A DNA stretch of 14,776 bases from JAVKSM01 sp039583705. GTDB taxonomy: Bacteria > Actinomycetota > Actinomycetes > Mycobacteriales > Pseudonocardiaceae. The stretch spans positions 1 to 14,776 of the forward strand of contig JAVKSM010000083.1 in the NCBI GenBank assembly GCA_039583705.1, given 5' to 3'. Below, one piece after another: positions 1-7,309 of the stretch. The position numbers were made by a program, and so were the translations under genes. The notes beneath the pieces are model-generated. The model saw only the letters and a program-made list of their open reading frames with translations. It was not told the origin of the DNA and did not search any database. How positions within the stretch are numbered: position 1 is the first letter of the stretch; every line of letters starts with the position of its first letter.

Positions 1-2
1 CC

Positions 3-236
3 GCGGAGCTCGCCGGCGACGACCGGGCCGCCGCCGCGCTCTCCTGGGCGGGACGCCGGCTCTACGAGCGGCGGTGGAGCGCCGAGGGCGTCGTCGAGCG
101 GCTCCCCGTCGCCCGTTGGCCGGCCGACCCCGCGGCGCGCCTCGCGCGGGCGCTCGACGAGCTGCGGACCTCGTCCGACGCCACCGTACGATTCCGTGCC
201 CGGGACGCCATCCAGACCCTGAGAGGTACTCCATGA
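3..236 (+). CDS. C-terminal fragment of a probable glycosyltransferase
   Basis: Only the last 77 codons are in the window; the 5' end lies upstream. The visible peptide starts AELAGDDRAAAALSWAGRRL and continues with YERRWS and a final basic/helical segment. An amphipathic Ala/Arg-rich helix followed by a Y-E-R-x-W-S type end is common at the C-terminus of GT4-type glycosyltransferases, and the downstream methyltransferase and membrane glycosyltransferase-like genes fit that reading. No catalytic motif is visible, so the family assignment is inference from context. The stop codon TGA (234-236) overlaps the ATG of the next gene (233-235) in an ATGA junction, so the two genes are almost certainly co-translated. 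It could instead be another polysaccharide-locus enzyme. Confidence 0.6.
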   Translation, partial: AELAGDDRAAAALSWAGRRLYERRWSAEGVVERLPVARWPADPAARLARALDELRTSSDATVRFRARDAIQTLRGTP

Positions 237-1579
237 CACTGCCCGGAGAGTTGCAGGAGGACGTGGCGAGGCGGCTCCCCGGCCGGCGGGAGGAGTCCGC
301 CACGGAGCCGCCCGTGCCGGCCGCACGGCCGGCCCCGCGCTCACCCCGACGGGACCTGAGCCGGCAGCGGGTCGTGGCGCTCGCCAAGCGGACGGCCAAG
401 CGGGCCGCCCTCGCGGTGTGGCGGCGCACCGCCGACGCGGACGGCCGGTTGGGAGACCTGCAACGCCGGGTCGATGACCTCACCGGCCGGCAGGTCGAGA
501 CCGTCGTGACGGCGACCCAGACCGAGGCCAACCGGGTCAACCTGGAGCTGCTCAAAGCCGAGGTGCGGGCGCTGCAGGCGGAGCTGGAGGAGCTGGGGAT
601 GGCTTTCGCCCCGGCGACCGGTCTTGCCGGCGCCGGGAAGCGGTTCGCCGAGCAGCGCGAGCAGGTGAACGTGGTCGAGCGGCGGATCCGGCTGCTGGAC
701 CGCACGGTGCTCGAGCTGCGCCGCTCCCTCACCGCCGCAGCCGGGGGCCCCGCCGGGTCCAGGGACGCCGCCGGAGCCGGAGTCCCCGCCGCCGGGCGGC
801 AGCCTCATGGCGCTGGAGCGGAGCCTGCCCGTCGGGACGGGTCGGCGCCGGCATCCGCGTCGTTCAACTACGTCGGCTTCGAGCGACGCTTCCGTGGCGA
901 CCCGGCAGAGGTGCTGCGGGCGCAGTCCGAGCGGTACACCGACCTGCTGCTCACGGGCCTGCCGCCGGCGGCGCCGGTGGTGGATCTCGGGTGCGGTCGC
1001 GGCGAACTCCTGGAAGACCTGCAACGGCGGGGAGCCACGGTGCTCGGTGTCGACACCGACGGCGGCATGGTGGCCGAGGCGGCCGAGCGGGGCATCCCGG
1101 TCGAGCGGACCGACGCGGTGAGCTTCCTGCGCCGCGCCGCGCCGGGCTCGCTCGGCGCGGTCTTCTCCGCGCACGTGGCCGAGCACCTGGAACTGGAGGA
1201 CCTGCTGGAGCTCGTGTCGCTGTCGGCGTCGCGGCTACGACCCGGGGGGCTCTTCGTCGCCGAGACACCCAACCCCGAGTCGCTGGTCGTCCTGGGCAAC
1301 AGCTACGTGCTCGACCCCACCCACGTCCGCCCGCTGCACCCGTCCCTGTTCTCCTTCCTCTGCGAGTCGGCCGGGTTCCGGGACGTCCGGCTCCGGTTCT
1401 TCAGCCCGGCGCAGGCCTACCACCTCCCCCTGATCGCCGAGGAGGACTCGGTACCCGGGGCGGGCACCGTCAACGAGGCGTTCCGCCGGCTCAACCACGT
1501 GCTCTTCGGACCGCAGGAGTACGCCGTCGTGGCGCGCACGGCCGGGGAGGAGAGCGGTGGGGCGAGCGACGGGCCCTAG
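233..1579 (+). CDS. Coiled-coil class I SAM-dependent methyltransferase, surface-glycan type
   Basis: This 448-residue protein probably methylates a sugar of a surface polysaccharide or its lipid-linked precursor, using S-adenosylmethionine. Residues about 72-165 are rich in Leu, Glu, Arg and Gln in heptad-like order and look like a coiled coil. A Gly/Ala/Pro-rich linker follows (about 168-208). The catalytic domain (about 211-435) shows SAM motif I VVDLGCGRGELL (249-260), the acidic end of the next strand in GVDTD (272-276), AEHLELEDLL (316-325) and RPGGLFVAETPNP (336-348). The tail motif DPTHVRPLHP (361-370) is usual in glycan methyltransferases of this type. The ATG at 233 is chosen because it overlaps the previous stop and has GAGAGG at 221-226; the upstream in-frame extension (to 74) has Arg/Pro-rich out-of-phase composition. 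The next gene starts inside its 3' end. The target sugar is unknown. The coiled coil plus methyltransferase layout recalls the O-antigen terminator WbdD, but no kinase domain is present. Confidence 0.85.
   Translation: MTLPGELQEDVARRLPGRREESATEPPVPAARPAPRSPRRDLSRQRVVALAKRTAKRAALAVWRRTADADGRLGDLQRRVDDLTGRQVETVVTATQTEANRVNLELLKAEVRALQAELEELGMAFAPATGLAGAGKRFAEQREQVNVVERRIRLLDRTVLELRRSLTAAAGGPAGSRDAAGAGVPAAGRQPHGAGAEPARRDGSAPASASFNYVGFERRFRGDPAEVLRAQSERYTDLLLTGLPPAAPVVDLGCGRGELLEDLQRRGATVLGVDTDGGMVAEAAERGIPVERTDAVSFLRRAAPGSLGAVFSAHVAEHLELEDLLELVSLSASRLRPGGLFVAETPNPESLVVLGNSYVLDPTHVRPLHPSLFSFLCESAGFRDVRLRFFSPAQAYHLPLIAEEDSVPGAGTVNEAFRRLNHVLFGPQEYAVVARTAGEESGGASDGP
1544..1550 (+). promoter_or_regulatory. 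Ribosome binding site deciding the GTG start at 1557
   Basis: GGGGAGG lies six bases before the GTG at 1557 and inside the end of the methyltransferase gene. It supports a GTG start that overlaps the upstream gene by 23 bases, and so translational coupling. Confidence 0.6.
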
Positions 1580-3398
1580 TGTCCTGAGCCCGTCGACCAC
1601 ACCGGCGCGCCGGCCCTCAGAGCGACTGTCGCGCCGGCCCTCGCACCGGCCGGCGGCCCGGGTGGACTCGTCACGGGGGCGCCGGCATCCCCTGCTCCGG
1701 CATCCCCTGCTCGGAGCCGGCGTGCTCTACCTGGCCGCGTCGCTGGTGCTCAACCACCGGGTGCTGGGTGAGCTGGCGACCGCCACCGCCGGCCGGATCA
1801 ACGTGGACTCCGACCTGTTCACGTGGTGGCTGCACTGGACCCCATGGTCGTTGCTGCACGGACACAATCCGCTGGTCACCGACTACCAGCACTTCCCGGT
1901 CGGCGTGAACGCGATGTGGAACACCACGGTCCCGGTGCTGGGTCTGCTGCTCGCGCCGCTGACCCTGACCGCGGGGCCGGTGGTGGCCTTCAACATCGCC
2001 ATGATCCTCGGCCCGGTCGCGTCCGGGGTCGCCATGGCCGCGGCCCTCACGCCCTACACGAGGCGCCAGACGCCGCGCATCGTCGCGGGCGGCCTGTACG
2101 CGTTCGCGCCGTTCCAGCTCGCGCACCTGGCGGCCGGGCACCTCAACCTCGTGTGGTCGCTGCTGCCTCCGGCGCTGCTCTACACGGTGTACGTGCTGGT
2201 CGTCCGCCGGCCGCGCCGCGCCGGTCTGGCGGGTGCGCTGCTCGGGGTGGCCCTCGCGGTGCAGACCGTCCTGTACGTCCAGACCGTCGGGCTGGGCGTG
2301 CTCATGCTGGTCGTCACGGCCGTCGCCCTCGCCCTGCGGTGGCCCCGGGCCGTGCTGGAGCGGCTGCCGGAGCTCGCCCGGGCCGGGCTGGGCTGCGTCG
2401 CCACCTATGCCGTGCTCTGCGCCTATCCCCTTGACCTGCTCCTCGCCGGCCCGGCCCGGCCGCGGGGTCCGATCCGGGTGGCGGGCGACTCCAGCGCCGA
2501 CGCCGCGAACCTGCTGGTGCCCACAGACGTCACCCACTTCCGCCCGGCGCTGGCCGGAGCGGCCGGCCACCTGGCGCTCTACTTCGGTGAGCAGGGTGGC
2601 TACGTGGGCCCGGCCGTCGGGGCGGTGCTGCTGGTCGCGGTGCTCACCGCGCGGTCGACGACCATCCGGCTCACCGCAGCCGTCGGGTCGGTCGCATTCG
2701 TGCTGTCCCTCGGCCCCACCCTCGTGGTGCTCGGCCACGAGACCGGCGTGCCGCTGCCGTGGCGGGCGGTCATGCACGTGCCCCTGCTGTCGGAGGCGGA
2801 ACCGGTTCGGTTGCAGGCCTTCGTGACCTTGTGCGTCGTGGTGGTCGTCGCGCTCTGGCTCGACCGGCTCCCGGACCTGGCCTCCGTAGCCGCGCGCGGC
2901 GCGGGGGGCGTCCTTGCGGTGCTGGCGCTGCTCTCGTGGCTGCCGGCGAACTCGCAGGGGACCCAGCCGGCCCGCAACCCGGGCTTCGTCACCCGCGTCG
3001 CGGCGTACCTGCGGCCGGGCGACGTCGCCGAGACCTATCCCAGGATCAGCAACGCTTTCGTGGACGGCTCGCGGCCACTGCTGTGGCAGCTCGCGAGCGG
3101 GATGGCCTACCGCACCACCGGCGGCTACTTCATCGGGTCGGACGCCCAGCACGACGAGCTCGGCGAGACCCCGTCGAACCGCTACCAGGACGGGTGCGCG
3201 GCCCTCGCCCAGGGCCAGCCGGCACCCGGAGCCGCGCAGGCGACAGCCGCCGGCCGCGAACTGCGCGCCCTCGGCGTGACCGTCGTGATCGTCGTGCCGC
3301 CGCCCGGCGCCAACGCGGCGCCGCTCGTCGAATGGACCCACCGGGTCACCGGCAGCGCCGGCGAGGCCGTCGGCGGCGCCTGGGTGTTCCGGCTCTGA
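1557..3398 (+). CDS. Polytopic GT-C-like membrane protein (putative glycosyltransferase)
   Basis: This 613-residue integral membrane protein has a basic Pro/Arg-rich N-terminal tail (about 1-48), a first membrane segment (about 50-66), then a first outside loop with VDSDLFTWWLHWTPW (83-97) and HFPVGVNAMWNTT (112-124), followed by many hydrophobic helices to about residue 465. A soluble C-terminal part (about 466-613) contains GGYFIGSD. An acidic D-x-D pair (D84, D86) in the first extracytoplasmic loop, followed by an aromatic-rich stretch, is typical of GT-C fold enzymes that take sugar from polyprenyl-phosphate donors. Activity and substrate are inference. The start is GTG 1557 with GGGGAGG upstream and a 23-base overlap with the methyltransferase gene. 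Codons 43-52 come from a 15-bp tandem duplication. It is probably in one operon with the two upstream genes and converges on the minus-strand pair. A non-enzymatic polysaccharide membrane protein is possible. Confidence 0.75.
   Translation: MGRATGPSVLSPSTTPARRPSERLSRRPSHRPAARVDSSRGRRHPLLRHPLLGAGVLYLAASLVLNHRVLGELATATAGRINVDSDLFTWWLHWTPWSLLHGHNPLVTDYQHFPVGVNAMWNTTVPVLGLLLAPLTLTAGPVVAFNIAMILGPVASGVAMAAALTPYTRRQTPRIVAGGLYAFAPFQLAHLAAGHLNLVWSLLPPALLYTVYVLVVRRPRRAGLAGALLGVALAVQTVLYVQTVGLGVLMLVVTAVALALRWPRAVLERLPELARAGLGCVATYAVLCAYPLDLLLAGPARPRGPIRVAGDSSADAANLLVPTDVTHFRPALAGAAGHLALYFGEQGGYVGPAVGAVLLVAVLTARSTTIRLTAAVGSVAFVLSLGPTLVVLGHETGVPLPWRAVMHVPLLSEAEPVRLQAFVTLCVVVVVALWLDRLPDLASVAARGAGGVLAVLALLSWLPANSQGTQPARNPGFVTRVAAYLRPGDVAETYPRISNAFVDGSRPLLWQLASGMAYRTTGGYFIGSDAQHDELGETPSNRYQDGCAALAQGQPAPGAAQATAAGRELRALGVTVVIVVPPPGANAAPLVEWTHRVTGSAGEAVGGAWVFRL
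1682..1711 (+). repeat. Perfect 15-bp tandem duplication inside the coding region
   Basis: The unit CCGGCATCCCCTGCT occurs twice in a row (1682-1696 and 1697-1711). It adds five in-frame residues, giving RHPLLRHPLL just before the first membrane helix of the GT-C-like protein. It looks like a recent slippage duplication that keeps the frame. Confidence 0.9.
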
Positions 3399-3400
3399 CC

Positions 3401-3475
3401 GCGGTTCAGCGTCAACTCGCAGTTCAGTGTTCAACTCGCGGTTCAGTGTTCAACTCGCGGTTCAGCATGTGGCTC
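3401..3475. repeat. Intergenic 19-bp tandem repeat between convergent genes
   Basis: Four head-to-tail copies of GCGGTTCAGTGTTCAACTC are visible: 3401-3418 (18 bp, one T missing), 3419-3437 (one substitution), 3438-3456 (exact) and 3457-3475 (diverged middle). A further partial GCGG-CTCAG follows at 3476. The array fills almost the whole gap between the two convergent stop codons. Units contain TTCAACTC and are not strongly self-complementary, so it does not look like a standard terminator. It may be simple slippage expansion. Confidence 0.85.
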
Positions 3476-3481
3476 GCGGGC

Positions 3482-5242
3482 TCAGGGTCCCGCTCGCGCC
3501 ACGAAGAGCGAAGCCCTGGTGATCTCCGTGTCGAACGTGCCCAGCAGTCGCCCGTCGGGCTGTGCCGTCCCGGCCGTTCCCGCCGTCCCGGCTGCGGCGA
3601 GCACGAACACGGTGCCCACCGGCCGGTCCACGACCCGGTCCGCGCCGAACAGCGCTCCGATCGCCGGATGGACCAGGACGCGGTAACCCTGCTCGGTCAG
3701 GTCGTAAGCGAGGCCCGCGACGATCGGCCACAGCTCGTTGCCGTCCAGTTCGAGGGTGACGGTCGGCGCCGGGTCCGGACCGTCCAGCGCACGGGTCACC
3801 AGCGGCAGCGCCGCGTGCACCCCCGCGGAGTCGGGGAGCGCGGTCGTCGCCCGGGCCAGCGACAGCGACGTCCCCGCCACGAGCGCCAGCACGGATCCGG
3901 CGACCCCTGCCGCGAGCAGCCTGACGGGTGCGGTGCGCGCCGACCGGGGTGAGCCGCGCGCCGGTTCGCGGGCGGGGCGGGACGACCGACGAGCCGCGAG
4001 GAGACCGGCGGCCAGGTCCGCGTAGCCGATCGCGCTGGCCAGCGGCAGCACGCTGACCCAGACGACCAGGTACCAGTACAGTGGCCCGGTGGCCGAGTGG
4101 GCGGCGACCACCGCCGCCGCGAGCGACACCAGCACCAGCACGCCGGTCCACAGCGCCCGCGCGGTGCCGAGCCGCCGGCCGGCCACGACCAGGACGAGGG
4201 CGCCGACGACCTGCGCGAGCAGTGCCACCGCCACCGACCGCGGCAGCACCGACAGGTCCATCTCCATGGCGCCCGGGCCCCGGCCGTACGGGGCCATCGC
4301 CAGCACCCGGCCCACCGCCGTCACCGCCTCCCGCAGCGGATGCCCCATGGCGTCGCCCGGCGGGTGGCGGAAAAAGGTCACCAGCAGCCCGACGTTGCCC
4401 TTCCCGGGAGCGGCCGTCAGTTGCTGCACGGCCGGGGGCAGCCACATCAGCGCCAGCACACCGCCGAGCAGAGCCGCGCGACGCGGATGCGCGATACGAC
4501 GGCGCTCCTGACGGCGGCTGCGGGCGCCTGGCGCCGCACCGGGCGCCGCGCCCCGCACCGCAGGGAGCGCGACGCCCAGCGCCGCGCTCAGCGTGACGAG
4601 CCCGACCAGCGGCAGCGTCCCCACGTGCGTCTGGACCAGGAAGCTGCCCACCCCCGCCGTCGCGAGCAGGTGGCACAGGCTGGCCCTAGCGGCGGTCTCC
4701 GCGGCCAGGGCCACCAGGAGCGCCGTGGGGAGCAGCAGGGCGAAGGGGTTCCACACGTCTACGAAGAACTCCGCGGGCATGCGCAGCACGAAGCCCAGCA
4801 CGAGCACCGCCACCGCCAGGGTCAACAGCGGTGACCGCCGGCGGTGCAGCACCGCGACGAGCAGGCCCGCGAAGGCCGCGTTCACGGCTGCCGCCGCCGC
4901 GACCAGCCCGGCACTGGTCGAGCCCGCGAGCCAGTGCACCGGCGTGAGCAGGTAGAACCAGGCCGGTCCGGGATGGGACCAGAGGTAGCGCGAGTAGGGG
5001 CCGACCAACTGGTCCAGGCGGCTGGCGTCGTCCGCGTCGAGCCCGATCAGGGCCTGGTCGCCGGCGAAGAGCAGGTGCCGGTTCGCCGCGAGGCTGCGCA
5101 CCGCGACCACCGCGAACGGCACCACCACCAGCACCAGCGCGGACACCAGCAACCACCGGTCGCGCCGCGCCGGTTGCGCTGCCGGGGGGTTTCGGCCCCG
5201 GGTGGGCGGTCGCCGCAGTGTCTCGGTCCTGGTGGCGCGCAC
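3482..5242 (-). CDS. Polytopic GT-C-like membrane protein (putative glycosyltransferase)
   Basis: This 586-residue protein has a basic N-terminal tail, a first membrane helix (about 30-48), then a first outside loop with FAGDQALIGLDADDASRL (59-76) and YSRYLWSHPGPAWFYLL (83-99). Ten or so further hydrophobic segments follow. A soluble C-terminal region (about 475-586) contains LELDGNELWPI. A GDQAL motif followed by G-x-YSR-x-W-HPGP after the first helix marks a GT-C-like integral membrane family common in actinomycetes; D62 would be the putative catalytic Asp by analogy. Donor and acceptor are unknown. The start is GTG at 5242-5240, one base after the TGA (5246-5244) of the acyltransferase, so it depends on coupled translation. 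A short AGTAGTAGTA run near the C-terminus is a microrepeat. The 3' end abuts the 19-bp tandem repeat. Confidence 0.75.
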   Translation of the reverse strand: MRATRTETLRRPPTRGRNPPAAQPARRDRWLLVSALVLVVVPFAVVAVRSLAANRHLLFAGDQALIGLDADDASRLDQLVGPYSRYLWSHPGPAWFYLLTPVHWLAGSTSAGLVAAAAAVNAAFAGLLVAVLHRRRSPLLTLAVAVLVLGFVLRMPAEFFVDVWNPFALLLPTALLVALAAETAARASLCHLLATAGVGSFLVQTHVGTLPLVGLVTLSAALGVALPAVRGAAPGAAPGARSRRQERRRIAHPRRAALLGGVLALMWLPPAVQQLTAAPGKGNVGLLVTFFRHPPGDAMGHPLREAVTAVGRVLAMAPYGRGPGAMEMDLSVLPRSVAVALLAQVVGALVLVVAGRRLGTARALWTGVLVLVSLAAAVVAAHSATGPLYWYLVVWVSVLPLASAIGYADLAAGLLAARRSSRPAREPARGSPRSARTAPVRLLAAGVAGSVLALVAGTSLSLARATTALPDSAGVHAALPLVTRALDGPDPAPTVTLELDGNELWPIVAGLAYDLTEQGYRVLVHPAIGALFGADRVVDRPVGTVFVLAAAGTAGTAGTAQPDGRLLGTFDTEITRASLFVARAGP

Positions 5243-5243
5243 C

Positions 5244-6545
5244 TCACCCGGTCCTTCCCGCGCCGCTGAGCCGGCGTCGTCGGGCAGCGGCGACCCGCCG
5301 GCCGAACGCGATCGCCGGCTGTTCCACGAAGTGGTAGGTCAGCACGGAGCCGAGCAGCGTGACGGCCAGCATCGTCGCGAAGTTCACCCAGGGACCACCG
5401 GGCAGCGGAGGGAGGACGATGAGGACGAGCGCGTGCAGCAGGTACACCGAGTAGCTGATCGCCCCGAGATAGGTCAGGGGCCGGGGCCAGCGTCGGTGGC
5501 GCAGCAGGAGCGCTGCGCCGAAGACCAGCGCGGCGGCCAGGAACGTCCCCGCCTCGGTCCACCACCGGGGGGTCTGCCCGCTGAGCGGTTCGGTGAAGCC
5601 GTGATGCCAGGTGTGCTGGGTCGCCAGGATCACGACCAGGGCCAACCCGAACACCGTGGCGGCGTTGCGCCCGCTCGTCTGGCCGGCGGTCCACCGGTAG
5701 AGCACCGTGCCGACGACCATGCACCCGAGCACCAGCAGCGTGAAGTAGGCCGGGTGGGGGCGGTTGGCCATCGCGACGATCACCACCAGCGACATGCCGA
5801 TGGCCGCGACCCGCGCCCTCCGGCTGCGCAGCCGGGTGGTGGCGAGCACCACCAGGAGCAACGCCGCGATCGGCTGGGTCCACCAGTGCTGGGGTCGCAG
5901 TTGGAGCATGTAGACCGTGGTCGCGCCGCCGAACGCGAGGGCGCAGAGCAGGAGCACGCTCGCCGTCGCCGTGCTCCTGCGGTGCCAGCCGAGGAGGAAG
6001 AGCACGGACACGAGCAGGTAGAAGACGAGTTCGTAGCCGAGGGTCCAGGAGGCGCCGACCACCAGTGGTCGGGTCGAGAAGACCTGCACCATCGTGAGGT
6101 TGAGCAGGGTGTCCTCGACGGGCCGGAACCCCACCGGCCGGGGCGGGTGAGCGGAGACGGCCCAGGCGGTGAGGATCAGCCCGGTCACCAGCAGGTAGAG
6201 CGGCCAGAGCCGGAACGCCCGCCCGATCCAGAACTCGACGAGGTCCCCCCGGCGCTCCAGCGACGCCGGGATGATGAAGCCGCTGCAGAAGAAGAAGACC
6301 AGCACCCCGAACTCGCCGAGCCGGAACCAGTGCTCGGACCAGCCGAGGAACCCGAGCCACTGGGACTCCCCGAGGTGCTGTACGGCGACGGTGAGCGCGG
6401 CGAGGCCACGCAGCGCGTCGAGGAACTCCAGCCGCCCGCGACGGGTGGCCGCCCTCGGCTGGCCGTCGCGGGTGCCCGGAGCCGCCGCCACCGGGACGCT
6501 GGGCGTCGGGTCGGCCCGGCGAACCTGCGTGTCGAGCACCGGCAT
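5244..6545 (-). CDS. Acyltransferase-3 family O-acyltransferase (OafA/YrhL-like)
   Basis: This 433-residue integral membrane protein probably moves an acetyl or other acyl group from the cytoplasm onto a surface sugar. After a Pro/Ala-rich tail (1-36) comes the family opening LEFLDALRGLAALTVAVQHLG (39-59). R46 and H57 form the R-x10-H pair that is conserved and needed for activity in this family. GEFGVLVFFFCSGFII (77-92) and FWIGRAFRLWPLYLL (105-119) follow, also family signatures, then about eight more membrane helices. A basic tail (about 415-433) ends the protein, and there is no SGNH domain. ATG 6545 is supported by GAGAGGAG just upstream. The GT-C-like gene follows after a single base, so the two are one operon. 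Acyl donor and target sugar cannot be told from the sequence. Confidence 0.9.
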   Translation of the reverse strand: MPVLDTQVRRADPTPSVPVAAAPGTRDGQPRAATRRGRLEFLDALRGLAALTVAVQHLGESQWLGFLGWSEHWFRLGEFGVLVFFFCSGFIIPASLERRGDLVEFWIGRAFRLWPLYLLVTGLILTAWAVSAHPPRPVGFRPVEDTLLNLTMVQVFSTRPLVVGASWTLGYELVFYLLVSVLFLLGWHRRSTATASVLLLCALAFGGATTVYMLQLRPQHWWTQPIAALLLVVLATTRLRSRRARVAAIGMSLVVIVAMANRPHPAYFTLLVLGCMVVGTVLYRWTAGQTSGRNAATVFGLALVVILATQHTWHHGFTEPLSGQTPRWWTEAGTFLAAALVFGAALLLRHRRWPRPLTYLGAISYSVYLLHALVLIVLPPLPGGPWVNFATMLAVTLLGSVLTYHFVEQPAIAFGRRVAAARRRRLSGAGRTG

Positions 6546-6618
6546 CTGCTCCTCTCGCCCGGAGTGGACCCGTCATGCTCGCAGAGGGGCTCCGCCCGGG
6601 CGGCGGCGGCGTGGTGCA

Positions 6619-6630
6619 CTCACGTGTGAG
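6619..6630. promoter_or_regulatory. Short dyad upstream of the acyltransferase gene
   Basis: CTCAC-GT-GTGAG is a perfect 5-bp-arm inverted repeat 74 bases before the acyltransferase ATG and just downstream of the possible terminator of the upstream unit. It could be an operator or chance. No convincing -35/-10 pair is visible beside it. Confidence 0.25.
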
Positions 6631-6631
6631 C

Positions 6632-6651
6632 AGAGAGAACCCCGGCCGGGG
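6632..6651 (-). terminator. Possible intrinsic terminator of the two-gene cargo unit
   Basis: On the minus strand, CCCCGGCCGGGG (6651-6640) can fold with CCCC/GGGG arms and a GGCC loop. It is followed directly by TTCTCTCT (6639-6632). It lies 25 bases past the stop of the minus-strand gene ending at 6676. The T tract is interrupted and the stem is short, so this is only a candidate. Confidence 0.4.
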
Positions 6652-6675
6652 CGGGCGAGACCTGTGAGGGACGGA

Positions 6676-7308
6676 TCAAGGATGCAGATCCGCGTCGGTC
6701 ACGATGCCCTCCGCGAGTTCGACGACCTCAGTCCGTACCGAGAGGTCAGGGTGCTTCGAGTCCTGAACTTCCCGAAGCAGGACAAATGGAGCGTGCACCA
6801 ACCACCTGACGTCGCTCCGGTAGGGAATCCCGCCCTCATCGCCCTCGATTGAGAAGCGGTACTCGGCGCACGGACGGTCAAGGCAGGTACACATCGCTAC
6901 CGGTTCCAGGCTCGCTTCCCGGCCATCGGTCAGAAGCTGCTCCGCGACCGGTGCGATGACCGTGGCATGGATCGGCCAGGGTTCCTGGCCGGCCTCACGA
7001 ACAGTGCCGTCGCCGGTCGTCAGATCACCGTAAATCTCGGTCGGTACCTGATCAGTCGGCATCCGTGAAACGTCCCACGCGTCCATGAGTTCCTCGATGG
7101 TCTGTGGCGTCCTCCCGAAGCCACGTGCAGCCGTCACGTCGCTCATGACGTCGGAGTACGGTCGACCCGCCTCGTCGCGCACGCGAAAAGCGCTGTCCCG
7201 AAGCCAGATCACCATCGTGTGCTCCGACCGAGGGACTCCCGGTGCGTTCCCGATCCGCCGGATGCGCGCGCGGGCATTCGGGTAGCGGGGCGCGGAACCG
7301 CCCATCAT
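6676..7308 (-). CDS. Uncharacterised protein coupled to the eCIS-cargo-like gene
   Basis: I do not recognise the family of this 210-residue soluble protein. It has no signal peptide and no membrane segment. Features include a basic N-terminus (RARIRRIG, 14-21), MVIWLRDSAFRVRDEAGRPY (32-51), an acidic middle, and a cysteine cluster MCTCLDRPCAEYRF with CxC-x4-C spacing that could bind metal. The upstream stop TGA (7312-7310) is one base from ATG 7308, so it is translationally coupled to the cargo-like gene. The start is uncertain: ATG 7308 has no clear Shine-Dalgarno beyond coupling, while an internal ATG at 7215 (M32) has GGAG six bases upstream and would give 179 residues. Base composition is lower in GC than in the flanking glycan genes. 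Position suggests a dedicated partner (immunity protein, chaperone or accessory), but that is inference from order alone. Confidence 0.7.
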   Translation of the reverse strand: MMGGSAPRYPNARARIRRIGNAPGVPRSEHTMVIWLRDSAFRVRDEAGRPYSDVMSDVTAARGFGRTPQTIEELMDAWDVSRMPTDQVPTEIYGDLTTGDGTVREAGQEPWPIHATVIAPVAEQLLTDGREASLEPVAMCTCLDRPCAEYRFSIEGDEGGIPYRSDVRWLVHAPFVLLREVQDSKHPDLSVRTEVVELAEGIVTDADLHP

Positions 7309-7309
7309 C

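Noticed and set aside
74..232. N-terminal extension of the methyltransferase frame
   Set aside because: The extension is Arg/Pro/Ala-rich out-of-phase sequence over the end of the previous gene; ATG 233 has the ATGA overlap and a GAGAGG site.
1671..3434. Long minus-strand open frame opposite the GT-C-like gene
   Set aside because: His/Arg/Gln-rich antisense shadow; the plus-strand frame has membrane helices, a good ribosome site and coupling to the upstream gene.
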